64,000 nucleotides of DNA from NCBI GenBank assembly GCA_002110485.1, contig MOWL01000049.1, positions 124,001-188,000 on the forward strand. The letters run 5' to 3'. A program made the position numbers and the translations under genes. The notes beneath the pieces were generated by a model. The model worked only from the letters and a program-made list of their open reading frames with translations. It was not told the DNA's origin and searched no databases. Positions 34,091 to 45,435 of this stretch are shown here, one piece after another (the stretch's first letter is position 1; each line of letters begins with the position of its first letter). The DNA is from Emergomyces orientalis (lineage: Eukaryota; Ascomycota; Eurotiomycetes; Onygenales; Ajellomycetaceae).

Positions 34091-34564
34091 ATGGCGCCCC
34101 AGTTCTGCCATGACTGTGGCATGATTCTCGATACATCAGCGGAATCAAACATACCGTGCGATGTGTGCGGCAAGATAAATCCGAGTAAGCATTTCTCTTT
34201 TGAAACTGCGCCCGCCCGCTGTAAGTTAACAGGCACTTCCAAAATCCTAGATGAGTCGCTTGGCCAACAGACAACATCCACGTCGGATAATTTCCCGTCA
34301 AGACTTCGCACGAAATTGCGCTCGCGCACGCAGATATTGACAGCCGAAGCCCGCGAATCCCGTCGAATAATCCAAGTCGATTGCCAGAAATGCGACTCAA
34401 AGGAAGTTACTTGGTCTGAGATGCAATTACGGAGTGCAGATGAAGGGAGCACCATCTTTTATCGCTGCCCGAAATGTGGACACAGGTATACGTCTCTGAC
34501 TACCTATCGATTTGGCCGACCACTGACATGTTGAAACGCGTCTAGATGGACGGAGAATAACTGA
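34091..34564 (+). CDS. RPA12: DNA-directed RNA polymerase I subunit RPA12
   Basis: Small Pol I subunit, nucleolar, with N-terminal and TFIIS-like C-terminal zinc ribbons that supports RNA cleavage and termination. Exons 34091-34184, 34233-34485 and 34546-34564 give 121 aa, the usual size. N-ribbon: FCHDCGMIL..CDVCGK. Linker: FPSRLRTKLRS. C-ribbon: CQKCDSKEV.., the hallmark QLRSADEGSTIFYRCPKCGH, then RWTENN from the last exon. The 48-nt first intron is a multiple of three and has no stop, so unspliced reading stays open; splicing is chosen because it joins CGKINP directly to the linker as in homologues. Confidence 0.93.
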
Positions 34565-36499
34565 GAGCTCCAACATTCATCACTCATGCTAGCCCCGTCG
34601 ACTCCCCAGTTTTCTGTTCATTGCGGACGATGTCTGTCGGGCGTCCCTGGTGAATCTATTATTAATGGACAACGATGAATGTATCTCCAACTCTACATGG
34701 CATGAGTTGAAATGCTATGATCTTATTGCGCATTCAGGCTCAACGCATACAATTGATGCTTTCAAGACACCAGGCTATAGGGCTAGTACATGAGAAAACG
34801 TTTGTCCTTGATTGATCTCCGCTGCCGCCTTATCCACTACCATATATAACTGCTCTCTCACGGGGGATGGGCGTTGACTACCCTAGTAGATCATTCTTGG
34901 CACTCGTTACAGGGCCCGCCGTGACGCAATTTGACCACCTTGCCGAAAGTGGTGTGTTTTCCATTCGCGTCGTGTATGCATTGGACAAGCTCTATCACAG
35001 CCTCATGGCCGCACGACCACTGCATAACTTCATGTACACACATACTGCTGTGGGCTGGACGAAGCTAGTCCAGGAGAATTATTAGCATTACTCCGTACAT
35101 GAGGTTCAGATCTCTTAGAGTGAGGCGGGGAAACGCTCTGCGGTATCCAAAATAGCAAGAGAAAAGCTTATGTGCTGCAGTACGTAGGACGAAAATATTC
35201 TCACTTACTTTCGAGTCAATGGGGTTATCAGACTCCCGTTTTGGAATATTTAGAGGTTGCCTTGCCGGATGCCGTGTTCGGGACCAAGGAGAAAAAGTTC
35301 CTTGAGGACCAAAGGAAGTCTCACGCAGACGATTCGAACGCGAGCGGGCTTCGAGGAGGGGCGGCCAGTTGCAAAGAAGGACTTCGTTGGCAAAATTATG
35401 GAGGAAACGGAGTTCCGTTTGACAGTGTACCGAGAACAATAATAACTTAGCAGAAAAGCATGGGCATACAAACAGAATCCAAATCACCAATGTGACGGGG
35501 GATCATGGCAAGCTATATAGCTTCCTTCTTGGTGCTTGTAGGAAGGCAGAAGCGCCATCAATTGTGTGTTGTTAACTAGCCTACCATTGTTGGGGGGCTT
35601 TTCTTATGGATGCGGGATGCAACAACAAGGCTTTGTTTCATGTAATTATAGCACAGACAGCGCAGCTAAGTTGTGAGAGAATTGACTGGGCAGCAGTTTC
35701 AATTTGTCCGTGTCTTCACCAATGGTTGGAAAATTACCTTGTGGCGGTGGACCATGTGTGGGATTCATGGACTGACCCAATCGGCGGCGAAGCGGCATAG
35801 GACTGTCATAGCCTTAAATAGGACAAGGAATCCGTTTGGTCAGCCGTCATGTGAAACCGCTTTCAAAAAGTGTCGAGTTCATTCCCTGAACAGGGATAAA
35901 TGCAAGGCTAGCGGGGATTGCTGCACTCCATCTTCGGGGCGTGGCCTGTGCCGCCAACAGACAAAACGATTACCGTCATGGGCATGTTGATTCTACGACA
36001 CAGCGCAGGGCGAATTTTCTTGAAAAACAGGCGTTGCCTCTGCCATCCAACGAATTCCCACATAACCTCACCAAAAACGAGGGAGGCGATCTCATTGGTT
36101 CATTCTGTGCAGTAGTTTGTTTCATTGGGGGGGGATCCAACAAAGACTTTGGAATCGTGTTGACATCACCAACGTAGCGGCGCGTAAAGATGGCTCAAGG
36201 GGATCTTGGAATTCTGGGTAGAATGGTGATACTGTACCAACCTCATCCAGCAGCAAACATGTGTTCTATCCCCACCTCAAAGTGCCAGACAGGAGAAATC
36301 CGTCGGCGGATAGTGAGTGTCTTGAAAAGCACACGAAGCTGAAGAATCGGCTCAACTCTGCACGTAATTGGTACCTGCTACAGAAGAGGTTTAAATCGGG
36401 AATTCTTGCTCTTGTTCCATGTGGTGAATTGCGTATCGGGACCGACAAGTTCGTCGCCACAAAGGCCATACAGTACTATGCTATTTAAGTTACTGACCT
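34565..36499. other. Long intergenic stretch, no supported gene
   Basis: Several short open frames on both strands (for example minus 35065-35490), none with recognisable domains or consistent splicing. Possibly decayed genes. Confidence 0.35.
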
Positions 36500-37190
36500 T
36501 CACCAGGTTTGAAAAATTGCCAAGCGAGTTATTCACAATCTTTTTAGATGTTCTGTGTGAATACAGGGGCGCCTTCCTCCAAGAGGTCGGTCATCTGATG
36601 TCCCAGAATATCGAGGATATCCTATACGGACACGACATTGGGGTCAAATATGAGTTTGAACATGCGGACAGGACATCTCTCCTGCAAGAGTCAATGGACT
36701 CACATCGCATCATTGGTTTTTGCCAACCGGTTAATTTGTCGGACTGAAGCAGCATTTATTATAGGAAGGCCAATAAGGTACTTATGTGAACGTTTAACTT
36801 GCTCGGAGGTAGAAATAATTCATTAAAGCCAATCTATGTCTAGAATTCAAGCTAAGTTAGAGGATGATCTCGATGCGGCCGCCACTGCCATTCGCACCGC
36901 ATTGTCGAGCTGCTTGGAGTGTCAACATCGAGCGCACGACCTTGGCATGGCCTCATACGGTAACACTGATTGGGGCCAGTGGCGCCAACTGAAGGACGCT
37001 GTAGCAGCAATTGTTGGCCAGATTTCACTCGATCAATAGACATACAATTGGAGGACGTTTGTTGCAATCGCGATGCGCCTTTGCCATATAAGATTGGTGA
37101 AGATGAATTCCCTGGCAACGCGGAGGAGAAGGTCCGAGGCTGCAATGTATTGCATACTAACCAATCAAATCACTTTTGGGCTCTTGAGTG
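36500..37190 (+). pseudogene. Possible degraded F-box-like gene
   Basis: Plus-strand coherent stretches in more than one frame: RFEKLPSELFTIFLDVLC (F-box-like start, about 36508), then DDLDAAATAIRTALSSCLEC (36862 on), a TAG at 37037-37039, and NWRTFVAIAMRLCHI. Frames and stops do not allow a clean model. The F-box call rests only on the LPSELFTIFL pattern. Confidence 0.25.
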
Positions 37191-37917
37191 ACTCATTGTC
37201 GTGGCTGCCTCGAGTCTGAACTCCTGGTACATATCCCTGCCTAGTATGCAGAATTTTGGATCCTCTGGAGGATCGATTTGGAAAGAAATTAATAGTGCGC
37301 ACGAGTTTGTAAGGCAGCCAACCAACGTCCACGCCAGCCCCTGAACAGCATGGGTAGTCAGACCAACGAATCTGCTCCAGATTGCTTGATCCAGTTACCC
37401 AGCTCGCGACTTCCGCATTGGAAAAAGGCAATCGTGCTTGATTCTTCTGTGCGGGTGCTTAATACTGGCTCGACCTTGGTTCGCTGCGAACCAATCGTTT
37501 CATGCAACAGGGGCTGGACCCCGGTCCCGAGGCAATATTCTTCGATATGCTGAGCGAATCAAAGTCGCTATCCATCCCTGATGGGACAAGGGTCCTGTAC
37601 ACGAGTGAGCAGTTTTACAACCTCACCCAGAGCCTATCGTTTCCCATAGCATGTGAAAAGCGGGCGGTAGGCAGCAACCGCCTATATCCAAGCTTGGCAG
37701 CAGAAGAGTTGCTCAAATTTCTGGCACCTTGATATCTGCACGGCTGTGGCCGTACAGCCTCAAGTTTGGTGTGCAGAGCCATAAATACATCAGGAGGGGG
37801 CAGCGCATCAAAATCTTTTCACCTCCTCGGCCCTCCCAATCTCATTCAATCCTTCAAATCTACCTCTGTAACTTCTTTAACTAAGTTTGATACCAAACGA
37901 ACTCCCCAAACATCAAC
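37191..37917. other. Intergenic, 3' part a probable promoter
   Basis: No firm gene. The last 120 bp are CT-rich, typical of fungal promoters, and lead into the ATG at 37918. Confidence 0.35.
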
Positions 37918-38109
37918 ATGACTGACAGCGGCAGCTTCATCAAAGTTCCCACTGACGAGGAGGAGGCGCGCATGCGCAGGGCAGCTGAGGAGTCTCAGAA
38001 GCGCCGGGAGGAGGCTAAAAAGAAGCGGGAGATGGAGGAGCTGGCAAGAAAAGCCGGAGACGATTCTCAAAAGCGCAGGGGCGCTGGAGGCGGTTCTGCC
38101 ACTGCTTAA
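37918..38109 (+). CDS. Small highly charged coiled-coil protein
   Basis: 63-aa open frame, MTDSGSFIKVPTDEEE then a Lys/Arg/Glu-rich helix (RRAAEESQKRREEAKKKREM) ending GGGSATA. The ATG sits in a good context (CATCAACATG) after a CT-rich leader, and the protein has strong amphipathic bias, so it is likely real despite its size. A GTATGC at 38139 shortly after the stop may begin a 3'-UTR intron. Function unknown. Confidence 0.55.
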   Translation: MTDSGSFIKVPTDEEEARMRRAAEESQKRREEAKKKREMEELARKAGDDSQKRRGAGGGSATA

Positions 38110-38484
38110 GATGCTGAGTTCTACCCAGGTATGCTTCTGAAACTATTCATCCACATAGGTTCGAAGGTTTAACAGGGACTTAGGGAACGTCATGTGGAAG
38201 GAGACAACATTTATCCGTTATGAGAGCTAGCATTGGGAGATCTTGCATGATCGAACGTCCTGTCTTTTGAGGATGCTTTATTAGAGGTTGTTTGGAGGAA
38301 GTCGGGGATTAGGTAGCTGACCTAAGTTAATGTATGGGTGGTTATTTATTACAGAGCATTGCCATATGCTCTCAATCTCTGTGTGCGCCTTATCATCAAA
38401 TTTGTTACATAATTGCCAGTCGCTCATTTTGAATTTTGGTGGTTGAAGAAATGAAGAATGATATAGGGAAACCACATTCATTTG
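38110..38484. other. Intergenic
   Basis: Convergent 3' ends of the small protein gene and the APH-family gene. No gene seen. Confidence 0.4.
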
Positions 38485-39828
38485 CTACTTGGAAAAACGA
38501 GCAGTACAGTCCTTCTTGTATGCCTTCAGCTGTTGCATCTTCATCTGTATGAATGGCTTCATTTCTGCGCGCGCCTCATCACCAAGCAAGTCAACACTAG
38601 CACTGTCGTCGTGCAGTGCGGCCCAGTAGACAGCATCCACATCAAAACTCTTCCTTGCTGCATAATCGAACCAGAAACGTCCAGTTCTCCATGAGTCACG
38701 CATCAAGGTGGAAAGACGTGGCCAAAATCCTGATTCCTTTTCCACTTGTTCCAAGGCTTGCAAGAACTGCTCCATTCTGGGCTCGTAGAGGGCTAAGAAA
38801 TCTTCCTTGGTGCGGCGTTCAAGCCACATGTCCGGCCCTAACAACAGCAGCCACCAGGGCGGGTCGTATGCGAATTGTGCTGGTGTGATATTTGTAAACT
38901 CAATATCAAGCACGGCGGTAATCTCGAGGGTTTCCTCATTGATGAGCATGTTCGAAGGTTGCAGGTCGTCGCAGAAAGGCTTGAACGGACCACCGTCTGC
39001 CATGCAATACTTTGAGATGAGCTGCTTGAACCGGTGACGGGCGATGAACCGCTTCTGGGCGTCTTCCGGGTCTTCAGTGATGTTCCGCTGGGCCCGAAGA
39101 TGGGTCAGGTGTTCGTTCGCAAGATTCTGGAAGTATTCGCTTGCACATGCGAATGGCGCTGTAGGAAATTTATCGGTAGGGTAGCCTGAAACAGTCGCCA
39201 ACTCGTTCATGTTGTATGTTAGGGGTCTACCGGTGACAGACCATGTGTTTGAGGCGGGATCCTCTGAGATGCTTCCAATGCGAGCGAAATCAAGTTGAGA
39301 AAGTTGGAGCATGAATCTGGCAATTTGACTATAGACTTTGTCCAGCTTTGCATCATCAATGTTTGGGTTAAGGACCACATCCTCTTCATCGTTTTGAGTT
39401 GGTTGCTTTAGGAAAGTCGATAAACGTGTCCCATCGACATAATCCATGATGATGAATGGCCCTAACTGTTGTGGGCAGTCCGCAGTTAAACCCCAGTTGA
39501 TTAGACGAGGGAGAGGAATAGTAGTGTTTTGGCTGAGGTATTTCATGAACTGGACCTCATTCGTGACCTTTTCGTCCCTAAAAGCAGTGTGCCCTGGTTT
39601 TGGGAATCGAATAACGGCATCGGGTCCCGGATCGCTGAATCTAATGCGTAAGCCCAAGTTGAAAGAACCCTTCAAGTAACCAACAATCTCTTTGGCTTGA
39701 CCTGCTTTCCGACGACTGGCGACAAAAGTTGCTATCTCAACCTTTGAGTCCAACACCTTTTGCAACCAAACTTGACATTCATTATCACCGTTAGCCTCGG
39801 CTATCTCGTCGAAAACAGTCATTTTCAC
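38485..39828 (-). CDS. Aminoglycoside phosphotransferase (APH)-family protein
   Basis: Intronless 447-aa protein with the protein-kinase-like APH fold common in fungi, usually of unknown substrate. Visible are the hinge-like FIIMDYVDGTRLSTFL, the catalytic loop FCDDLQPSNML (Asp retained, the usual His replaced by Cys), and the metal-binding AVLDIEFTNITPAQFAYDPPWW. The C-terminal helix region is Trp-rich. The start at 39828 (MKMTVFDEIAEANG) is the first Met of the frame. There is no resistance context; fungal homologues are abundant accessory genes. Confidence 0.85.
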   Translation of the reverse strand: MKMTVFDEIAEANGDNECQVWLQKVLDSKVEIATFVASRRKAGQAKEIVGYLKGSFNLGLRIRFSDPGPDAVIRFPKPGHTAFRDEKVTNEVQFMKYLSQNTTIPLPRLINWGLTADCPQQLGPFIIMDYVDGTRLSTFLKQPTQNDEEDVVLNPNIDDAKLDKVYSQIARFMLQLSQLDFARIGSISEDPASNTWSVTGRPLTYNMNELATVSGYPTDKFPTAPFACASEYFQNLANEHLTHLRAQRNITEDPEDAQKRFIARHRFKQLISKYCMADGGPFKPFCDDLQPSNMLINEETLEITAVLDIEFTNITPAQFAYDPPWWLLLLGPDMWLERRTKEDFLALYEPRMEQFLQALEQVEKESGFWPRLSTLMRDSWRTGRFWFDYAARKSFDVDAVYWAALHDDSASVDLLGDEARAEMKPFIQMKMQQLKAYKKDCTARFSK

Positions 39829-39916
39829 AGTAATGCTGAGCCGACTGGTTGGGTGAGGATGAGTTCTGTATTTTGAATGTCGCTAGGTTGGTGCAAGGTC
39901 CATGAGTCAGGTGACC

Positions 39917-40284
39917 TCAAAGAGGACAAATGGTTTCTCCCCGCCGGCCAAACCTGCGCCTTGACGGCTGCCCTGAAGTAAGCAGAGGATGGAATTTCTC
40001 CATCGTATTGGAAGCATCAGTTTCAAACTCTTCGATGGCATACAGGTCAATCGGATAAGTGGGAGATTCCATATTCTCATCAACGTCGGCAGAAGGCAGA
40101 GCCAGGGGGAGTTGAGGCTCTCCCCAAAGCCCTGCTAACCTGGGTAAGGCTCCAATTTTGTGGCTCATTAGGATGTACAGCGGCACGGTGGACAAGGGAT
40201 CAAAGTCTCCTAGATCTCCGAAGAATGCCCAGAATATCTCACGCTGCGCAGCCAGAATGGTTGTGTTTCGTTTGGGTGGTGTGG
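39917..40284 (-). pseudogene. 3' exon of an unidentified gene
   Basis: Minus-strand coherent sequence PPKRNTTILAAQREIFWAFF, STVPLYILMSHKIGALPRL and YPIDLYAIEEFETDA to a stop at 39917. It begins right after a splice-acceptor-like GTGGAGACAG. No upstream exons were identified, so either a gene fragment or an unspliced terminal exon. Family unknown. Confidence 0.3.
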
Positions 40285-40680
40285 AACTGTCTCCACAGGT
40301 AACATTCAGATACAGACTGCCTCATATTTATACGCACATAGCATTTTTATAGTAGTTTGAGATGATAATCAAGAAGATTGATGCCGTAGCATTTTCAAAA
40401 GAATTTAAACAATTGCAGATGATATGTACATGTATCACTGCACAGTACTTCCATAATGTGTAGAGAAATGCAGGTTACTAGATAGCTGATAAATCTTCTT
40501 AATCAATATGCCACCCGTGGATTGTTTATGATTAAGGATGTAATACTCACATGATCTCCTGAATTAAAAATCTATCTTGTCAGGTGAAGATATGATACTA
40601 AAAATGGGAAAAGCAGACGCGGCACTTTAAGAATTGCTGGGGGTAGAGGTCAAAGCTCGAGTTGTATGGATCTTGTGGGA

Positions 40681-40721
40681 TCACGGCTTGGCGTCCTTCT
40701 GGTCCGGACCGTCAAGGTCAC
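40681..40721 (+). repeat. 41-bp motif, copy 1 of 3
   Basis: TCACGGCTTGGCGTCCTTCT followed by GGTCCGGACCGTCAAGGTCA. Copies recur at 46766-46806 (a few mismatches) and 46961-47013 (with a 12-nt insertion). The last one heads the LINE-C 5' region, so this may be a LINE 5'-end relic beside the copia fragment. Confidence 0.75.
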
Positions 40722-40756
40722 GTCTCAGTATTACCGACCCTCGTAATTTTCCCAGC

Positions 40757-42711
40757 CTACGTCATATGGTCGTCTTCAAGGCAAAGTTGCTGGTCGCCGT
40801 CAGATAGTGAGTCATTTCTCTGGACATTGCCTTGTATAGTATCTGAGGATGGTCCGAATATGTCATCACTCTGTATCGGCGACAAGGTCCTATCTCCCTG
40901 TTCAGCAACGGGTGGCTGCGAGTCCTCATCACTCGATTGAGACGGCGCTTGTCTTTGCGAGTCCTCGTCACTCAGTATTAGCACTCGCGAGTCATCTCTA
41001 CTCGATCGAGGCAGTATGTGCGAGATATCGTTGCTCGACTTAGGTAGTACTCGCTCTGGTGGTGCCATCGACAATTGGCGTCCAGAGGCAGGTACAGATG
41101 CTTGACGTATACTTACCGACGGTTGATTTATTAGTCCCACCCTCTTGCTCCCCCCTGCGGCGGCAGCCGTTGCCTCAGGTGAGCTGTCTTGTCTGGCTCC
41201 CACATCTTCTATAGTCTGTGTGGACGGAGCAGTAAGGACTTCGTGAAATTCAGCATTTGGAGTCCCAACGATTCTTCCGTCTTCCAGCAGAATACGGTAG
41301 TTGGTACTTCCTTCATAGCCTAGCAGAATGCATGGCCTTGTTCTTGGCTCCGTGAGCTTCTTTCTCTGCCTGGGTGGGATCAAGTATTCCCCTTTGGATC
41401 CGATTACTCTCAATCGTGATAGGTCAGGCTTGTCCCCGTACCAGGCTTGATATGGAGTCATGTTGAGCTTTGATGACGCTGACCGATTGGAAAGAAAGGT
41501 CGCGGTTCTAGCAATTTCTGGCCAGAATTTGGATGGCAGTCTTGCATGTGCTAGCGTAGGTCCAATTCGATCATAGATCATTCTATGGGCTCTTTCAGCA
41601 ACTCCATTCTGCTGATGTTGATCAACCCCTGTGACTTCGGCCTGGATTGTCCGTGAGAAGAGCATAAATTTCATTTCTTCTCCCACTTGCTCCGGAATCC
41701 GGTCAAGGCGTATTCGTCTACATTTTCGTTCAGGGCGTTCGTTATGATCGAGAAAGAAGCGCAGCGACTCTATGCCAAATTCTCTTCTTCGTGGTATAGG
41801 AATGATCTCCATCCACCCAGTGAAATCGTCGACAATCGTGAGCCAGTACTGACTGCCATTGATTCCTTCATCAAATGGCCCTGCAACGTCGATATGGAGA
41901 AGTTCCATTGGGTATTCACCTCGCCGGTTTCTCCTTGACCGATTATGGGGTTTCTCAATCATTCTGCCTTGGAGGCACGGATTGCATGGCTGTCGTGGTT
42001 CTACATCCCGCACGCTGTAGGCTTGCTTCTTAAGGCGCCGTAAATTTGCATCACTCATGTGGGCCAGTCGGTTGTGCCAGAGAGTCATTTGTGGGCGAAC
42101 ATGGTATGCAGGAAATATGAGATTGGTCCATAGATTAAGTGTGTAGACTCCATGATACTGGCTTGCCGTATATAAATTCTTTCCATTTGATTTGTTGCGA
42201 ATACTCGCACCATGGCTTGAGAATTCAACTCTTGCTCCTCGTTTGAGCAACTGGAGCGCGGATATGAGGTTTGCGTGCGCCAATGGGACGAAAAGGACAT
42301 GATCAAGGACAAGCCATCTCCTCCTGCCACGCACGTTGCATAGGACATTTGCCGTTCCAACTTCAGAAGGAGCCGTTGAGCTATCAATGCTTTTGAGTGG
42401 CGGCACATGATACTTGTCCAATTGGACAAACTTCGAGGCGTTGTTGCAGACGTGTTGAGCACAGCCACTGTCAATAATCCAAGCATCGCGGATTGGGAGA
42501 GTCTTTGCAGTCATCATTGCGAAATTGAGCCCGGAGATGGCTAAGTTGCCTTCAACACCCTTTCTGAATGCCGCGTTGACGTCTTCTCCTGTGGCCTTTG
42601 TCGCCATGAAGGTGGGCTTCTTTGGATCCTTTGGGCCCTCCACGTCGTCGTCTTCGTCATTGGTGGTGGGCCGCCTCTTCAGATGCTTCTGGTGCCACTA
42701 CTGGCATGTGC
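40757..42711 (-). mobile_element. Ty1/copia retrotransposon fragment (zinc knuckle, protease, integrase)
   Basis: A long minus-strand frame (main ORF 42643-40757) with copia order. A damaged gag zinc knuckle lies at the right edge, then the protease AWIIDSGCAQHVCNN, GAG-pre-integrase LWHNRLAHMSDANLRRLKK, and the integrase core (ELLHIDVAGPF, WLTIVDDFTGW, HQQNGVAERAHRMIYD, WYGDKPDLSRLRVIGSKG). A 40-bp or larger deletion is likely around 41700, where core spacing is short. Reverse transcriptase, RNase H and LTRs are missing. The right end is cut by the 16-bp satellite and the left end meets the 41-bp motif. A long open frame implies recent insertion. Confidence 0.88.
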
Positions 42712-42715
42712 CTAC

Positions 42716-43730
42716 TCAGCTATCTTTCTCGCCCGCCACTTATTTCACCCACTATATATCTCGCCCGCTATCAATCCCACCCGCTATCTTTCTCGCCCGC
42801 CATTCATTTCGCCTGCTATCTATCTCACCCACTATCTTTCTCGCCCGCTATCCATCTCACTCTCCATCCATTTCGCCCGCTATCCATTCATTTCGCCCGC
42901 TCTATATCTCGCCCGCTATCTATCCCGCCCGCTATCTTTCTCGCCCGCCATTCATTTCGCCCGCTATATATCTCGCCCGCTATCTATCTCGCCCGCTATC
43001 TATCTCGCCCGCTATCTATCTCGCCCGCTATCTATCTCGCCCGCTATCTATCTCGCCCGCTATCTATCTCGCCCGCTATCTATCTCGCCCGCTATCTTTC
43101 TCGCCCGCCATTCATTTCGCCCGCTCTATATCTCGCCCGCTATCTATCCTGCCCGCTATCTTTCTCGCCCGCCATTCATTTCGCCCGCTATATATCTCGC
43201 CCGCTATCTATCTCGCCCGCTATATATCTCGCCCGCTATCTATCTCGCCCGCTATCTATCTCACCCGCTATCTATCTCGCCCGCTATCTTTCTCGCCCGC
43301 CATTCATTTCGCCCGCTCTATATCTCGCCCGCTATCTATCCTGCCCGCTATCTTTCTCGCCCGCCATTCATTTCGCCCGCTATATATCTCGCCCGCTATC
43401 TATCTCGCCCGCTATCTATCTCGCCCGCTATCTATCTCGCCCGCTATCTTTCTCGCCCGCCATTCATTTCGCCCACTCTATATCTCGCCCACTATCTATC
43501 CTGCCCGCTATCTTTCTCGCCCGCCATTCATTTCACCCGCTATATATCTCGCCCGCTATCTATCTCGCCCGCTATCTTTCTCGCCCGCTATCCATCTCGC
43601 TCTCCATCCATTTCGCTTGCTATCCATTTCGCCCGCTATCCATTTCGCCCGCTATCCATTTCGCCCGCTATCCATTTCGCCCGCTATCCATTCGCCCGCT
43701 ATCCATTTCGTCATCCATTTCACTTCATGA
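42716..43730. repeat. 16-bp minisatellite array (about 60 units)
   Basis: Unit CGCCCGCTATCTATCT with variants (CTATCTTTCT, CCATTCATTT, CTATATATCT). Variants recur in blocks: the CATTCATTTCGCCC(G/A)CTCTATATC variant is spaced 192 and then 160 bp, so there is higher-order structure. Because 16 is not a multiple of 3 and the unit lacks stops, all three plus frames are open (352-401 codons) and encode the same 16-residue repeat (SRPLSISPAIYLARYL). I treat these frames as non-genic. Confidence 0.95.
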
Positions 43731-44381
43731 GCAATTTTTAAAATGTTCAACTATAAGACAGGCTCTGCTTTCAATATGCTTTAGAGAATTTAAAGAGTGA
43801 CAAAAGACTTGCTTGTCTCTTGAGGACGCCAAGGCGTGGTTCCAGGGCTCCCAAGTGACAAGCCTATGAAGAACCGACGGATTTTAGATAGTTCTAGGCC
43901 CTGGGGCCCGCCGGGTCTAACAGCCGTCAGCCAGTGTCAACGCCAGCCTCCAGTAAATCATTATGGCGTTGTTTAACACGGACGTCTTTTTACCTCCAAA
44001 AACCCGGCCCGGATAAAAATGAATTCAGGCGCTCGCAACCGGCGTTCGTCAGCCTAGGGAATCTAAGACCCAATTTTTCGCCCGTGACTACCCACGGTGG
44101 CGCTTCCCTCTCCTAACAAATATGCTGTTTTTCACATAATCATTAAATCACGTTGGCATTCCTTGTCTGCCGAGCAATGATGCTGTCACGCGTGTAGCTC
44201 CCCCCGAAGACCTTGCAGGCGTAGATTCCTGAGTGTGCAAGAGCCAAAGCCACGCCTTTTTTTGAAGAGTGGTCGCACCACGCTTTTGAGGGTGCATAGG
44301 GTGGTCGAGTTTCAGGGCGGAAGCGTAGCGGCCACGCTTTTTTGGGGATCAACAAGGCGCCACCGATCACCCAACTAGTCT
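43731..44381. other. Intergenic, repetitive-looking
   Basis: No gene. Several CCACGC(C/T)TTTTT-like motifs lie between 44240 and 44345. No element recognised. Confidence 0.35.
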
Positions 44382-44696
44382 AGCGACGGTAAGGTTTCCA
44401 TCACGTTCCACATTTACGAGCGGAGCCAATGGAGGGTGGCCGACGTGCTGTCTGTCGACCCTTCCGCGCCGTCCGTCCTGGAGACGACGGTCTGGGGCTA
44501 CAAGCGGCGGGGAATATTTGTGTATGACGTGTGTATGCGGACGGTCGGTGTCAAGTCCAGCTTTCGAGCAGCGACATCAGATGGGGCCAGTGTGCTTCTC
44601 TTGATTCCCAAGGAGGAAAAGGCGGCGCAGGTGGATCAAGCGCGTCCGATCGAGCCGCCCCACAGACTGCGCAAGAAGACCAGGAGAAATGGTTAA
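44382..44696 (+). pseudogene. C-terminal fragment of an unidentified gene
   Basis: Open frame reading SITFHIYERSQWRVADVLSV, SVLETTVWGYKRRGIFVYDV and GVKSSFRAATSDGASVLLLI to a stop at 44694-44696. Sequence character is that of a real protein end, but no start or upstream exon is found. The stretch just before it is non-coding. Likely a truncated gene. Confidence 0.35.
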
Positions 44697-45260
44697 GAGT
44701 GACACCTATAAAGGAATACAGCTGTCTATATTGATGGACTTGAGCCCGTAAGCGCAATGAGAAGAGATTCTCAAGAGCAATGTAGTCTTGTTTTGGCGTA
44801 AGAGCTGTGCTCCCTGGCTCATGACACAATTTATCATAAGAAATAAGTCATAAGATAAGATACAATCTATGCCAATAATCATATGAGTATAGGCTTGAAG
44901 ATCATGTCCTGGTCCGACTGTACCATATCGAATGGCCTAGGAGGGTCCTCTTGGGTCTGTCACTGTCTTGTGTAAATTGTCTCAAGACAAAATCAGTCAC
45001 GAGACCTGTGGCCTGTCTCTGTGGGCGACTCATGCCGCCATCTGTCCCAGAAACCTCTTCCTAGATCAGCAGTAGACACGAGAGCATCTTCCTGGCTCCG
45101 CCATAGAATGGAATACAAAAACGACATATAGGGAGCCAACAATCCGGACCAAAGATTCCAGACGGTGCCCTTGACATCTAGTTTTGTCTGGCTTTTCACA
45201 TAAAACCCGGTGGGAATGCAAAAATCGGCACATATCTAATTGAAAGAAGTGATTTTAAAG
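44697..45260. other. Intergenic
   Basis: No supported gene. Confidence 0.35.
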
Positions 45261-45370
45261 AATTACGTGGCAGTGCCATATTAAATGACAGGAAACATAA
45301 CGTGATCGCTGATTAAGCGATACCTAGCAGCAACTAGTTAGCTAGTAAGTTAGTGGCCAATTATCTGACA
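45261..45370 (+). repeat. Direct repeat flanking F-box gene, left copy
   Basis: AATTACGTGGCAGTGCCATA, then AACGTGATCGCTGATTAAGCGA and GGCCAATTATCTGACA. It pairs with 46871-46956 in the same orientation and order, with about 20 percent differences and a small size difference. Confidence 0.75.
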
Positions 45371-45435
45371 AACCCTTACACCCTTGCCAGCCCTCTCGGA
45401 AGGTTCCGCGCAGATCTACCTCCTCCAGCTCTCAC

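Noticed and set aside
34091..34540. RPA12 as an unspliced 34079-34534 ORF
   Set aside because: Reading through would insert a non-conserved stretch after CGKINP and lose the conserved RWTENN end. Two introns fit better.
35065..35490. Minus-strand 141-codon ORF
   Set aside because: No domain, odd composition, and competing open frames on the other strand.
42525..43800. Three long overlapping plus-strand ORFs (352-401 codons)
   Set aside because: They are a by-product of the stop-free 16-bp satellite read in three frames, not genes.
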